Positions 43,613 to 52,409 of a DNA stretch of 64,000 bases are shown here, in pieces. A program made the position numbers and the translations under genes. The first letter of the stretch is position 1, and each line of letters starts with the position of its first letter. Location: positions 1-64,000 of the forward strand of contig NZ_VUMV01000007.1 of assembly GCF_009696005.1 (NCBI RefSeq), read 5' to 3'. Source of the stretch: Bilifractor porci. Its GTDB lineage: Bacteria; Bacillota; Clostridia; Lachnospirales; Lachnospiraceae. Under the pieces are notes generated by a model. That model had not been told where the DNA came from and made no database searches. It saw only the letters and a list, made by a program, of their open reading frames with translations.

Positions 43613-46048
43613 TCAGCCCATCTGCACGACGACATCCGCCTCGCTCTTCCCGGTGACAGGAGGAATAATATTTCCCTCCATCAGCTTTCCGTTTACGGTT
43701 ACGGAAATGACACCCTTCTGTACGTGGGAAGGGTTTTCCACCCGGATATGATACCGGACATTGCGGAACGTGCGGTTTACGGTATAACCCTCTACGGTGT
43801 CGGGAATGCAGGGATCAATTTTAAGACCGTGCAGTGTCGGCTGTATCCCCAGAATATACTGGCTGATTGCTGTAAAGGTCCAGGCTGCGGTCCCGGTCAG
43901 CCAGCTGTTCTTTCCCTCCCCGAATGTCGGCGCGTCTTTTCCTGCGACCATCTGACAGTAGGCATAAGGCTCTGTGCGGTGAATCTCGCTGATCTCCTCC
44001 AGATAGACCGGGCAGGTCTTCCGGAAAACCTGGAAGGCGCGGTTTCCGTGCCCCAGAATTGTCTCCGCGCAGACGATCCAGGGGTTGTTGTGGCAGAAAA
44101 TACCGGCATTTTCTTTATACCCCGGCGGGTAAGAGGAAATTTCGCCGAGCTCTACGTGGTAACTGGTGTAGGCAGGCGTAAGCAGGACGATGCCAAAGTG
44201 GGTGTCAAGCCGTTCCTCCACGCTTTTCAGCGCTTCCTCCGCCTTTCCGTTATCCAGGCCGATTCCGGCCATCACACACATGCCCTGCGGTTCAATGTAG
44301 ATCTGTCCCTCGTCATTTACGTGGCTTCCGACAGGCCTGCTGTACGCGTCATAGGCGCGGACAAACCACTTGCCGTCCCATCCGGAGGTCTGCACAGCCT
44401 CATTCATTTCTTTCACGGCCTTCCGGATATCGGAAGCTTCTTCCGACAGGTGCAGGGCATCGCAGAGCTCCGCGTATTCTTTTCCGTATTTTACAAACAT
44501 GGCCGCGATGAAAACACTTTCCGCAACAGGCCCCTCGCTGGGGCCGAAGGTCTGAAAGCTTTCTCCCGGCTGCGTGGAAAAGCAGTTCAGGTTCAGGCAG
44601 TCGTTCCAGTCCGCCCGGCCGATCTGCGGAAGCCCGTGAGGACCGAGATGGGTTCTCGTGAACCGGATGCTGCGGCGCAGATGCTCCATCAGCGGGACAG
44701 CCTTGGAGGGATCGCTGTTAAACGCGCATTTCTCGTCCAGAATGGAGAAGTCCCCGGTTTCCCGTATGTAAGCGGCCGTGCTGGCGACCAGCCAGAGCGG
44801 ATCGTCATTAAAGCCGCTGCCGATGTCCGCGTTCCCCTTCTTGGTAAGAGGCTGATACTGGTGGTAAGTGCTTCCGTCTTCAAACTGTGTGCTGGCAATG
44901 TCCAGGATACGTTCTCTTGCCCGCGAGGGGATCAGATGGACAAAGCCCAGCAGATCCTGACAGGAATCCCGGAATCCCATTCCCCGTCCCAGCCCGCTCT
45001 CGAAATAGCTGGCACTTCTGCTCATATTAAAGGTTACCATACACTGGTACTGGTTCCAGACATTCACAAGCCTGTCCAGCTTTTCGTCCCCGGTTTCCAC
45101 CGTGTAGGAGGAAAGGAGCCCGGTCCAGTAATGCTTCAGTTCAAAAAGAGCATTCTTTACCTGCAGGTCTGTCTGATATTTTTCCAGGAGCCGCCGCGCA
45201 GGAGCTTTGTTGATGATGCCGGGAGCCTCAAATTTCTGGTCCTCCGGGTTCTCGCAGTAGCCGAGGACAAAAATAAAACTGGTCGCCTCGCCGGGATTCA
45301 GGTCTGCCTTCAGATGATGGCTGCCTACCGGCGCCCATCCGTGCGCGATGCTGTTACGGCTCTCGCCGGCCAATACCGCCTCCGGATTGGAAAATCCGTT
45401 GTACAGTCCGATAAAGGCATCCCTGCTGGTATCAAAACCTTCGATTTTTTTGTTCACGGAATAGACGGCGTAGTGGTTCCGTCTCTCCCGGTACTCGGTC
45501 TTGTGGTAAATGGTGCTGCCTTCTACTTCTACCTCTCCGGTAGAAAAGTTCCGCTGAAAATTGGAACTGTCGTCGGCGGCATTCCAGAGACAGAATTCTA
45601 CAAAACTGAAAATATCCAGATGCCTGGGGGATGAACCCGTATTCCGGATGACCAGGTAATTGATCTCACAGGGATCATGAACCGGGACAAAGGCGGTCAG
45701 CTCTGCCTCAATTTTGTTTTTAGAACCGGAAATGACCGTATATCCAAGCCCGTGCCGGCAGGAGTAGGCATCCAGTTCTGTCTGCGTGGGCTGCCAGCCG
45801 GGATTCCAGACGGTATTTCCGTCCTTGATGTAGTAGTAGCGTCCGCCGTTATCCAGAGGACAGTTGTTGTAACGGTATCTGGTCAGACGCAGAAGCTTGG
45901 CGTCTTTATAGAAAGAATAGCCTCCGGCTGTATTGGAGATCAGGCTGAAAAAATCCTGCGTTCCCAGATAATTGATCCATGGAAGCGGCGTACGCGGCGT
46001 GGTGATGACATATTCTTTACTGCTGTCATCAAAATGTCCGAATTGCAT
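43613..46048 (-). CDS. Cellobiose phosphorylase (GH94)
   Basis: An 811-residue glycoside phosphorylase, the usual length for cellobiose phosphorylase. Visible features are QTRGMGFRD-like [12 protein letters not shown], the general acid Asp in [11 protein letters not shown] (~490), and the phosphate-binding [10 protein letters not shown] and GLEISEIHR-like [10 protein letters not shown] stretches. It splits cellobiose with phosphate into glucose 1-phosphate and glucose in the cytoplasm. ATG 46048 follows AGGAGG; the ATG 12 codons upstream has no such site. A LacI operator lies just before it, matching those of the divergent regulator. Confidence 0.93.
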   Translation of the reverse strand: MQFGHFDDSSKEYVITTPRTPLPWINYLGTQDFFSLISNTAGGYSFYKDAKLLRLTRYRYNNCPLDNGGRYYYIKDGNTVWNPGWQPTQTELDAYSCRHGLGYTVISGSKNKIEAELTAFVPVHDPCEINYLVIRNTGSSPRHLDIFSFVEFCLWNAADDSSNFQRNFSTGEVEVEGSTIYHKTEYRERRNHYAVYSVNKKIEGFDTSRDAFIGLYNGFSNPEAVLAGESRNSIAHGWAPVGSHHLKADLNPGEATSFIFVLGYCENPEDQKFEAPGIINKAPARRLLEKYQTDLQVKNALFELKHYWTGLLSSYTVETGDEKLDRLVNVWNQYQCMVTFNMSRSASYFESGLGRGMGFRDSCQDLLGFVHLIPSRARERILDIASTQFEDGSTYHQYQPLTKKGNADIGSGFNDDPLWLVASTAAYIRETGDFSILDEKCAFNSDPSKAVPLMEHLRRSIRFTRTHLGPHGLPQIGRADWNDCLNLNCFSTQPGESFQTFGPSEGPVAESVFIAAMFVKYGKEYAELCDALHLSEEASDIRKAVKEMNEAVQTSGWDGKWFVRAYDAYSRPVGSHVNDEGQIYIEPQGMCVMAGIGLDNGKAEEALKSVEERLDTHFGIVLLTPAYTSYHVELGEISSYPPGYKENAGIFCHNNPWIVCAETILGHGNRAFQVFRKTCPVYLEEISEIHRTEPYAYCQMVAGKDAPTFGEGKNSWLTGTAAWTFTAISQYILGIQPTLHGLKIDPCIPDTVEGYTVNRTFRNVRYHIRVENPSHVQKGVISVTVNGKLMEGNIIPPVTGKSEADVVVQMG

Positions 46049-46066
46049 GGCGGTACCTCCTGTATA

Positions 46067-46080
46067 CGAATACGTTTTCG
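46067..46080. promoter_or_regulatory. LacI-type operator of the GH94 gene
   Basis: CGAATACGTTTTCG, a palindrome with central CG between the -10 of the GH94 gene (TATAAT on the minus strand, 46095-46100) and its ribosome binding site. Confidence 0.65.
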
Positions 46081-46199
46081 CCAAGTTTTTTTACATTATA
46101 GGCGGTATTTAAAAAAAAGTAAATTGTCAACCTGTTAAATTCGATATAATTGGGTAATATGCACAAAAAATATGCTAATATCTTGTAAAACCAGGGGAA

Positions 46200-46228
46200 T
46201 TGACGCATTAGCGAAAACGATTTAGAAT
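46200..46228 (+). promoter_or_regulatory. Promoter of the second LacI gene
   Basis: TTGACG (46200-46205), 17-bp spacer, TAGAAT (46223-46228). The first operator copy overlaps the spacer and -10, as expected for repression. Confidence 0.7.
46212..46225. promoter_or_regulatory. LacI-type operator, copy 1
   Basis: CGAAAACGATTTAG, repeated exactly at 46236-46249 and similar to CGAAAACGTATTCG before the GH94 gene. Confidence 0.65.
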
Positions 46229-46235
46229 GAGTGCA

Positions 46236-46249
46236 CGAAAACGATTTAG
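46236..46249. promoter_or_regulatory. LacI-type operator, copy 2
   Basis: Exact copy of 46212-46225, 24 bp further on, a little over two helical turns. Confidence 0.6.
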
Positions 46250-46276
46250 AAACACAAAGCAGCAGGTAAATGCATT

Positions 46277-47281
46277 ATGGTGACAATCAAGGATATTTCA
46301 CGGAAATGCGGGGTTTCGCCCGCAACGGTGAGCAAGGCGCTGAACGGATATGGAGACATCGGGGCGGAGACAGCGGAGCGGATTCGTGAGGCAGCCAGGG
46401 AAATGCATTATTTCCCGAATGCAGCCGCGCGGCAGCTGAAAACAAATATCTCACACAATATCGGGGTGGTTTTTGAGGATGACACACAGAGTGGACTGAC
46501 CCATGAGTATTTTTCCGCAATCCTGAACAGCGCGAAGAATGAGCTGGAGGACAGGGGGTATGACCTGACCTTTATCAGCAAAAAGATCAGCGGCAATTCC
46601 TTTGTGGAACACTGCAGATACCGGAAATGCGACGGGGTTTTGATCGCAAACGTGGATTTTACCTCACAGCCGGTGCTGGATCTGATCCACAGCGAGTTCC
46701 CCGTGGTGACCATTGATTATTCTTTTGACAATCACAGCTGCATCATGTCTGACAACGTGGAGGGCATGTACGCGCTGACAAAATACTTGATCAGCAAAGG
46801 ACACCGGAAGATCGCCTTTATTCATGGAGAAAAAACCTCGGTTACGCTCAAACGTCTGAGCGGATTCTATAAGGCATGCCGGGAATGTCAGATTGAAATT
46901 CCGGATGAATATGTCCTGGAGGGCAGATATCACGACACAAAGTCCAGCCGGGAGTGCACGGAAAAGCTGATGAAGCTCCCCGACCGGCCGACAGCCATTA
47001 TTTATCCGGACGATGTGGCCTATATCGGGGGAAGCGTCCAGCTGGAAAAGATGAATCTTTCCGTGCCGCAGGATGTCAGCGCAGTCGGGTATGACGGAGT
47101 CAATCTCTCGCAGATCATCCGGCCCAGGCTGACTACCTACTACCAGGATGCGGAGGCAATCGGGAGGGAGTCCGCAAGAAAGCTTGTGGAGACAATCGAA
47201 AATAAAAAAGCCGCGGTTGCCGAAGAAATTAAGGTCTCCGGACGACTTCTGGAAGGGGGGACGGTCCGGCAGATCGGCTGA
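46277..47281 (+). CDS. LacI family regulator of the cellobiose cluster
   Basis: A 334-residue repressor. The helix-turn-helix is at residues 3-25 (TIKDISRKCGVSPATVSKALNG), followed by the hinge and a sugar-binding domain (AIIYPDDVAYIGG, AVGYDGVNLSQIIRPRLTTYYQD). Matching operators lie in its own promoter and in that of the divergent GH94 gene. It therefore probably represses phosphorylase, itself and the ABC importer until cellobiose or a related sugar appears. Confidence 0.93.
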   Translation: MVTIKDISRKCGVSPATVSKALNGYGDIGAETAERIREAAREMHYFPNAAARQLKTNISHNIGVVFEDDTQSGLTHEYFSAILNSAKNELEDRGYDLTFISKKISGNSFVEHCRYRKCDGVLIANVDFTSQPVLDLIHSEFPVVTIDYSFDNHSCIMSDNVEGMYALTKYLISKGHRKIAFIHGEKTSVTLKRLSGFYKACRECQIEIPDEYVLEGRYHDTKSSRECTEKLMKLPDRPTAIIYPDDVAYIGGSVQLEKMNLSVPQDVSAVGYDGVNLSQIIRPRLTTYYQDAEAIGRESARKLVETIENKKAAVAEEIKVSGRLLEGGTVRQIG

Positions 47282-47351
47282 GGGTGCACAGTAAGCGTCA
47301 TGCTTTCTGATATAAAAACAGAAACTATTATGTTTAAGGGAGGAAATGTAA

Positions 47352-48857
47352 ATGAAAAAACGAATGAGACATCTGATGAGTCTGGCTCTTGTCACGGCAA
47401 TGGTGGTACCCATGGCGGCATGCGGAGGAGGAGCCTCCGGTTCCGCGTCTTCCGGTACATCATCCGCTTCCGGAAGCTCCGCGGCAGCGTCTTCCAGTGC
47501 GGCGTCATCTGAATCCGCTTCCGAAGCAGCGTCCTCCGCGTCTTCCACGGCGGCGGTTTCTTCCGGCTCTGCGGCAGCGGCGGCCGGCGATGAGGGTAAG
47601 GTTCTGAATATAGAGGTCTGGAACAACGAGTTCCCGAACCGTCTGGCAGACCACTATCCGGGATTTGAAGCGGCGGATCCGGAGGACGCCACCAAGGGCG
47701 GAAAGATCGGCGATGTTACGGTTAATTTTATTCTGACGGATAATCAGGATAATAAATATCAGACGAAGCTGGACGAGGATCTGTCCGCACAGGCAGATGC
47801 TTCCGACGATGACAAGGTGGATCTGTTCCTGATTGAAGCCGATTACGCCCTGAAATATGTAGATGCCGACGCGGATGTGGCTATGCCGCTGAAGGATCTG
47901 GGCATTACCGATGACGACCTTTCCAAACAGTTCCAGTATACAAAGGATATCGTTACTGACGCAAACGGAGACATCCGCGGCTCTTCCTGGCAGGCATGCT
48001 CCGCGGGACTGATTTACAACCGCGCGATTGCCAAGGAAGTCCTCGGCTCGGATGATCCGGATACGGTACAGCAGTCCGTTTCCGACTGGGATAAATTTAA
48101 TGAGACAGCCGGAAAGATGAAAGATGCCGGCTACAAGATTACGGCAACCGCGAACGACACCTACCGTGTATATTCCAACAATGTATCCGGACCCTGGGTA
48201 CAGGACGGAAAAGTCGTGGTGGATGACAACATCAAGAAATGGGCGGACGATTCCAAGGCTCTGGTGGATGCCGGGGAGACAACGACCAATGATCTCTGGA
48301 GCGATGAGTGGAGTGCAGGCTTCCAGGCACCCGGAGATGTATTCTGCTACTTCGGACCCGCTTGGCTGATTAACTTCTCCATGGGCAATGCTCCGGATAA
48401 AGACGACGACGGTTCCATCGCACATGCAGGCGGATGGGGACTTGTAAACGGACCGCAGGGTTACTACTGGGGAGGTTCCTGGATCTGCGCGGCACAGGGA
48501 ACCGATAACCCGACACTTGCCAAGGACATTATCCTGACCATGACAACAGATGACGACGTGATGAAGGAAATTGCGGTGAAGGATTCCGACTGCGTCAACA
48601 ACAAGACCGTCCTGGATGCTCTTGCGGACGACGATTCCTTCGGAAATGCCATCCTCGGAGGACAGAATCCTTACAAGATGCTCTCCGAAGGCGCGGAAAA
48701 GGTCGATATGAGCAATGTTTCTCCTTATGACCAGGGCTGCAATGAAGAGTATATGTCTGCGATGAAAAACTACTTCGATGGAAACGCGTCGTATGATGAG
48801 GCTCTGGACCAGTTCAAACAGGCGGTTGCCGAGAAATATCCGGAACTGTCCGAGTAA
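47352..48857 (+). CDS. Sugar ABC transporter substrate-binding lipoprotein (family 1)
   Basis: A 501-residue lipoprotein: signal peptide with lipobox MAAC (Cys ~24), a ~60-residue Ser/Ala linker, then a type 1 extracellular solute-binding domain starting VLNIEVWNNEFPNRLADHYP. GH94, a LacI regulator and two matching permeases surround it, so its ligand is probably cellobiose or a cellodextrin. It lies 70 bp after the regulator gene. AAGGGAGG precedes the ATG. Confidence 0.92.
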   Translation: MKKRMRHLMSLALVTAMVVPMAACGGGASGSASSGTSSASGSSAAASSSAASSESASEAASSASSTAAVSSGSAAAAAGDEGKVLNIEVWNNEFPNRLADHYPGFEAADPEDATKGGKIGDVTVNFILTDNQDNKYQTKLDEDLSAQADASDDDKVDLFLIEADYALKYVDADADVAMPLKDLGITDDDLSKQFQYTKDIVTDANGDIRGSSWQACSAGLIYNRAIAKEVLGSDDPDTVQQSVSDWDKFNETAGKMKDAGYKITATANDTYRVYSNNVSGPWVQDGKVVVDDNIKKWADDSKALVDAGETTTNDLWSDEWSAGFQAPGDVFCYFGPAWLINFSMGNAPDKDDDGSIAHAGGWGLVNGPQGYYWGGSWICAAQGTDNPTLAKDIILTMTTDDDVMKEIAVKDSDCVNNKTVLDALADDDSFGNAILGGQNPYKMLSEGAEKVDMSNVSPYDQGCNEEYMSAMKNYFDGNASYDEALDQFKQAVAEKYPELSE

Positions 48858-48924
48858 TGGAACGACTGACGGCTGAAACGTAATCCTGTTTTCAGCCGCA
48901 GAAACAAAAGAAAGCCGGGTAAGA

Positions 48925-48953
48925 AGGGCTGCCGCGAATCTGGCGGCAGCCCT
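48925..48953 (+). terminator. Hairpin after the binding-protein gene
   Basis: AGGGCTGCCGC / GCGGCAGCCCT perfect 11-bp stem with a short loop and CTCTGT after it. Weak T run suggests partial termination, giving more binding protein than permease. Confidence 0.65.
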
Positions 48954-49074
48954 CTGTATTCAGAATCTGCAGGATGAACGGGGGATTTCGCTTTTGCTGC
49001 GGGTTCTGAAGCACAGGCTGCAGGACAAGAAATGGAGGCCGAAGTCTGAAAGTGCCGGGCGTGGGGAGAATAGG

Positions 49075-50013
49075 ATGGAAAAAACGAAACAGAAAAAAAG
49101 CCGGATCACACGGCATAATAAATACGGATATATCTTTCTGATTCCGTTTATGGCGGCATTTGTCATTTTTCAGATGATTCCGCTGGTATCTACGGTATTT
49201 AACAGCTTTTTTGAAAATTACCGATCCGGGCTCAAGCAGATCGGCCCGAATTTTGTCGGGTTTGGAAATTATGCCAAACTGATCAGCTCCGGAGATCTGC
49301 TGAAATATTTCGGAAACACCATGATCATGTGGATTCTGGGCTTTGTTCCGCAGATTATCGTCTCCCTGCTTTTAAGCGCGTGGTTCACCGATCCGTCCCT
49401 GCGTCTGAAAGGGCAGAGGTTTTTTAAGACGGTGATTTATCTGCCGAACCTGATCATGGCATCAGCCTTTGCCATGCTCTTTTTTACCCTGTTCGGCGAC
49501 AACGGGCCGGTGAACTCCATTCTGGTGCAGGCGGGGATTTTCTCGAAGCCATACAGCTTTATGTCGCACATAGGCAGTGTCCGCGGCCTGGTAGCCTTTA
49601 TGAATTTCCTGATGTGGTTCGGAAATACGACGATCCTTTTGATGGCCGGCATGATGGGAATTGACCAGTCGCTCTTTGAGGCCGCCGAAGTGGACGGGGC
49701 CTCGGCAAATCAGATCTTTTTCCGGATTACGCTTCCTCTTCTCAAACCGATCCTGATCTATGTCATGATCACCTCGCTGATCGGAGGCCTGCAGATGTTC
49801 GATGTGCCGCAGATCCTGACCAACGGGTCCGGCGATCCGATGCGTTCTTCCATGACGCTGATCATGTACCTGAATAAACACCTGTTCAGCAAGAATTACG
49901 GCATGGCCGGCGCGCTCTCGGTGATCCTTCTGATTATCACCGGAATCCTGAGTATGGTTGTGTTCCGGTTTACAGCTGCGGATGAAGTGGACGAAAGGAG
50001 GAAGAAATCATGA
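49075..50013 (+). CDS. Sugar ABC transporter permease, MalF type
   Basis: A 312-residue protein with six membrane segments. Its EAAEVDGASANQIFFRITLPLLKP is the ATPase-contact loop. ATG 49075 follows GGGGAGAATAGG; the longer reading frame upstream lacks a site. It overlaps the next permease by 4 bp. No ATPase gene is in the cluster, so it likely uses a shared MsmK-like ATPase encoded elsewhere. Confidence 0.93.
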   Translation: MEKTKQKKSRITRHNKYGYIFLIPFMAAFVIFQMIPLVSTVFNSFFENYRSGLKQIGPNFVGFGNYAKLISSGDLLKYFGNTMIMWILGFVPQIIVSLLLSAWFTDPSLRLKGQRFFKTVIYLPNLIMASAFAMLFFTLFGDNGPVNSILVQAGIFSKPYSFMSHIGSVRGLVAFMNFLMWFGNTTILLMAGMMGIDQSLFEAAEVDGASANQIFFRITLPLLKPILIYVMITSLIGGLQMFDVPQILTNGSGDPMRSSMTLIMYLNKHLFSKNYGMAGALSVILLIITGILSMVVFRFTAADEVDERRKKS

Positions 50014-50870
50014 GCGGGGCAAAGACAAAGGCAGGAAGCGGCGGCACCGCGGCAAGAAGGACGGTGGCCTACATTGTTCTGATTTTTCTTTCTTTCCTCT
50101 GCCTGGTGTGGTTTTACGTTCTGTTTATCAACGCGACCAGATCCAACGGGCAGCTGAAAGCCGGGTTTCAGGCATATCCGGGCGCGTATCTTGTGAAAAA
50201 CCTGTACAATCTTTTCCATGGGGCGACACCGGTTGTACGGGGAATGCTGAATTCGCTGGTGATCGCCTGCTGCAACGCGCTGCTGTGCGTCTATTTTTCC
50301 ACGATGACGGCGTATGCCATCCATGCCTACGAATTCAAGGGAAAGAGGGCAATCTTCACCTTTATTCTGGCAATCATGATGATCCCGACGCAGGTTACCG
50401 CACTCGGTTTCATACAGCTGATGGGAAAGATGCATCTGACCAATACCTTTATCCCTCTGATTCTTCCGGGCATTGCCTCGCCGATTACTTTCTTCTATAT
50501 GAAACAGTACATGGCCAGCAATCTTCCCGGTTCGCTGATTGAGGCGGCAAGAATAGACGGGGCGGGAGAATTTAAGATCTTCAACACAATCGTTCTTCCG
50601 CTGATGAAGCCGGCTGTTGCCGTGCAGGCCATTTTCGCTTTTGTCGCAAGCTGGAATAATTACTTTACTCCGGCCCTGATCCTGAGCGATAAGATGAAGA
50701 AAACGCTTCCGATCCTGATTGCGGAACTTCGGAATTCCGACTGGAAGACCTTCGACATGGGGCAGGTCTATGCCATGATTGCCTTTGCCATCTTCCCCGT
50801 CATTATTGTTTACCTGATTCTCTCCCGGTATATCGTGGGAGGCGTCACGGCAGGCGGTGTAAAAGAGTAG
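50010..50870 (+). CDS. Sugar ABC transporter permease, MalG type
   Basis: A 286-residue protein with six membrane segments and the loop EAARIDGAGEFKIFNTIVLPLMKP. It starts in the ATGA overlap with the MalF-type gene and completes the importer channel. Confidence 0.93.
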   Translation: MSGAKTKAGSGGTAARRTVAYIVLIFLSFLCLVWFYVLFINATRSNGQLKAGFQAYPGAYLVKNLYNLFHGATPVVRGMLNSLVIACCNALLCVYFSTMTAYAIHAYEFKGKRAIFTFILAIMMIPTQVTALGFIQLMGKMHLTNTFIPLILPGIASPITFFYMKQYMASNLPGSLIEAARIDGAGEFKIFNTIVLPLMKPAVAVQAIFAFVASWNNYFTPALILSDKMKKTLPILIAELRNSDWKTFDMGQVYAMIAFAIFPVIIVYLILSRYIVGGVTAGGVKE

Positions 50871-50876
50871 TATGAG

Positions 50877-50910
50877 AATTGCGGGAGTTTCAAAGAAACG
50901 AAGCAATTCG
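50877..50910 (+). ncRNA. Two-stem hairpin motif, copy A
   Basis: Stem GAATTGC/GCAATTC, internal loop GGGA opposite GAA, stem GTTTC/GAAAC, loop AAA. The same architecture with different but still paired bases occurs at 58333-58366. It begins seven bases after the permease stop codon. Confidence 0.5.
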
Positions 50911-50986
50911 TGGCATTATTTGGTGTAAAAAGTCCGACGCCGCGCAGGATTGCCGAAAGCGGCGGGGAGACTTGTTGTTACAGGAA

Positions 50987-51045
50987 GAGGCTGCCGCTGT
51001 ACCCGGCAGGGAGACCACCCTGCAGGCGCAGCGGCGGCCTCTTTC
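50987..51045 (+). terminator. Terminator-like branched hairpin
   Basis: GAGGCTGCCGCTG pairs with CAGCGGCGGCCTC, with GCAGGG/CCCTGC inside, then TTTCTG. It probably ends the importer transcript. A 32-bp direct repeat (51035-51066, 51109-51140) follows it; no gene is seen in 50871-51271. Confidence 0.6.
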
Positions 51046-51210
51046 TGCCTGTGCGCCCGTGTCGGGCTAAGCTCATGACCCTTGGACCATAATATGGTGT
51101 TCGGAATACGGCCTCTTTCTGCCTGTACGTCTGCATCGGGACAGCAGGAAGAAGCGCAGGAATGCCGGAGGTCAGCTTCCCCGCAGGATTTTCCCATGCC
51201 GGAACAGCGG

Positions 51211-51239
51211 TTGCCGCAATTACGCTGCTATGCTATAAT
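51211..51239 (+). promoter_or_regulatory. Promoter of the exonuclease gene
   Basis: TTGCCG (51211-51216), 17-bp spacer, perfect TATAAT (51234-51239), 32 bp upstream of the ATG. Confidence 0.7.
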
Positions 51240-51271
51240 TTTCCGGTTAAAGATTAAAGGAGCCGGAGACA

Positions 51272-52258
51272 ATGAATTACATCGTTTTTGACCTGGAATG
51301 GAACCAGTGTCCGTATGGAAAAAACCGGGAAGTCCGGGAGCTGCCATTTGAAATCATTGAAATCGGCGCTGTCAAGCTGGATGCAGACAGGAATTACGTG
51401 GATTCCTACGAGCGGATTGTCCGTCCCTCTGTGTACAAGACGCTGAATTACCGGACCAGGGAAATTGTCCATATGGATGCGGGGACGCTGAAAAAAGGGA
51501 TGTGGTTTCCGGACGCTGTCCGGGAGTTCCTGTCCTGGGCGGGACACGATTCGGTGTTCTGCACGTGGGGCACGGTAGATCTGACGGAGCTGCAGCGGAA
51601 TATGAACTATTATCATCTGCTTCACCTGTTAAAAGGACCGCTGCACTACTACGATGTGCAGAAGCTTTTTGCCATCCAGCATGAGACGATGGAAAAGAGA
51701 CGGTCGCTGGAGTCTGCGGTGGATTTTCTTCAGATAAAAAAGGAGCGGGACTTCCATCGGGCGGATGCGGATGCCTGGTACACGGCAAAGCTGTTTCAGA
51801 CGGTGGACATGGATGTCGTCATGGCCTATGATTCGATTGACGCCTATCAGAACCCCAAGACAAAGACCGAGGAAATTCACACGGTATACAACGGTTATTC
51901 CAAGTATATTTCCAGGGAGTTTGCGGACAAGGAGACTGCCATGCGGGATCCGGAAGTGGTGGCGACACACTGCTGCCGGTGCGGGAAAAAAGCAAGAAAG
52001 AAGATCCGGTGGTTTTCTGTGAATGCCCGTAATTACTACTGCGTGGCACTCTGCCCGGAGCACGGGCTGCTGAAAGGGAAAATCCGTATGAAGCATACGG
52101 ATGACGGCCATGTCTATGTGGTAAAAACCATCAAGATCAGCAATGAACCGGAGGCTGCCGCTATCCGCGAAAAGCGTAACGGGCTGAGGGAAAAAAGGCA
52201 CAGGAAGCGGCAGGAGGACTTGACAAGAAAAGAAGCGTCTCTTTATAATCCAGTATAG
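51272..52258 (+). CDS. DEDDh 3'-5' exonuclease family protein with zinc-ribbon tail
   Basis: A 328-residue protein. Residues 1-180 are an RNase T/DnaQ-like exonuclease: FDLEWN (Asp-x-Glu), a middle Asp in WGTVDLTEL, and HRADADAWYTA (His and Asp of the fifth motif). The C-terminal part holds a possible zinc site, HCCRCGKK then CPEHG, and a very basic tail (EKRNGLREKRHRKRQ). It may trim RNA or single-stranded DNA. No neighbouring gene explains its role. Confidence 0.86.
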   Translation: MNYIVFDLEWNQCPYGKNREVRELPFEIIEIGAVKLDADRNYVDSYERIVRPSVYKTLNYRTREIVHMDAGTLKKGMWFPDAVREFLSWAGHDSVFCTWGTVDLTELQRNMNYYHLLHLLKGPLHYYDVQKLFAIQHETMEKRRSLESAVDFLQIKKERDFHRADADAWYTAKLFQTVDMDVVMAYDSIDAYQNPKTKTEEIHTVYNGYSKYISREFADKETAMRDPEVVATHCCRCGKKARKKIRWFSVNARNYYCVALCPEHGLLKGKIRMKHTDDGHVYVVKTIKISNEPEAAAIREKRNGLREKRHRKRQEDLTRKEASLYNPV

Positions 52259-52266
52259 CCTGAAAA

Positions 52267-52311
52267 GATACTGGCCACAGGCACTTTCTTCAGGTGCCCG
52301 TGGCCAGTATC
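52267..52311. other. Long near-perfect hairpin
   Basis: GATACTGGCCAC / GTGGCCAGTATC with GGCAC/GTGCC continuing inside. It lies between the exonuclease gene and ileS and probably acts as a terminator, though the T run is absent. Confidence 0.55.
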
Positions 52312-52409
52312 CTTAACATGGAGACAGAAGCTGCGCGGGACAGCGGGACTGCACAGACATGGTACGGCACAAACAGACGCACTATCAATGAGAGGAGCGG
52401 TACAGACTC

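Noticed and set aside
43529-45634. A long open frame (701 codons) antisense to the GH94 gene
   Set aside because: It mirrors a GC-rich real gene, has no ribosome binding site and no recognisable domain. It reflects codon bias on the other strand.
52312-52409. T-box leader before ileS
   Set aside because: No T-box consensus or specifier stem is seen in the 150-bp gap; only a simple hairpin.
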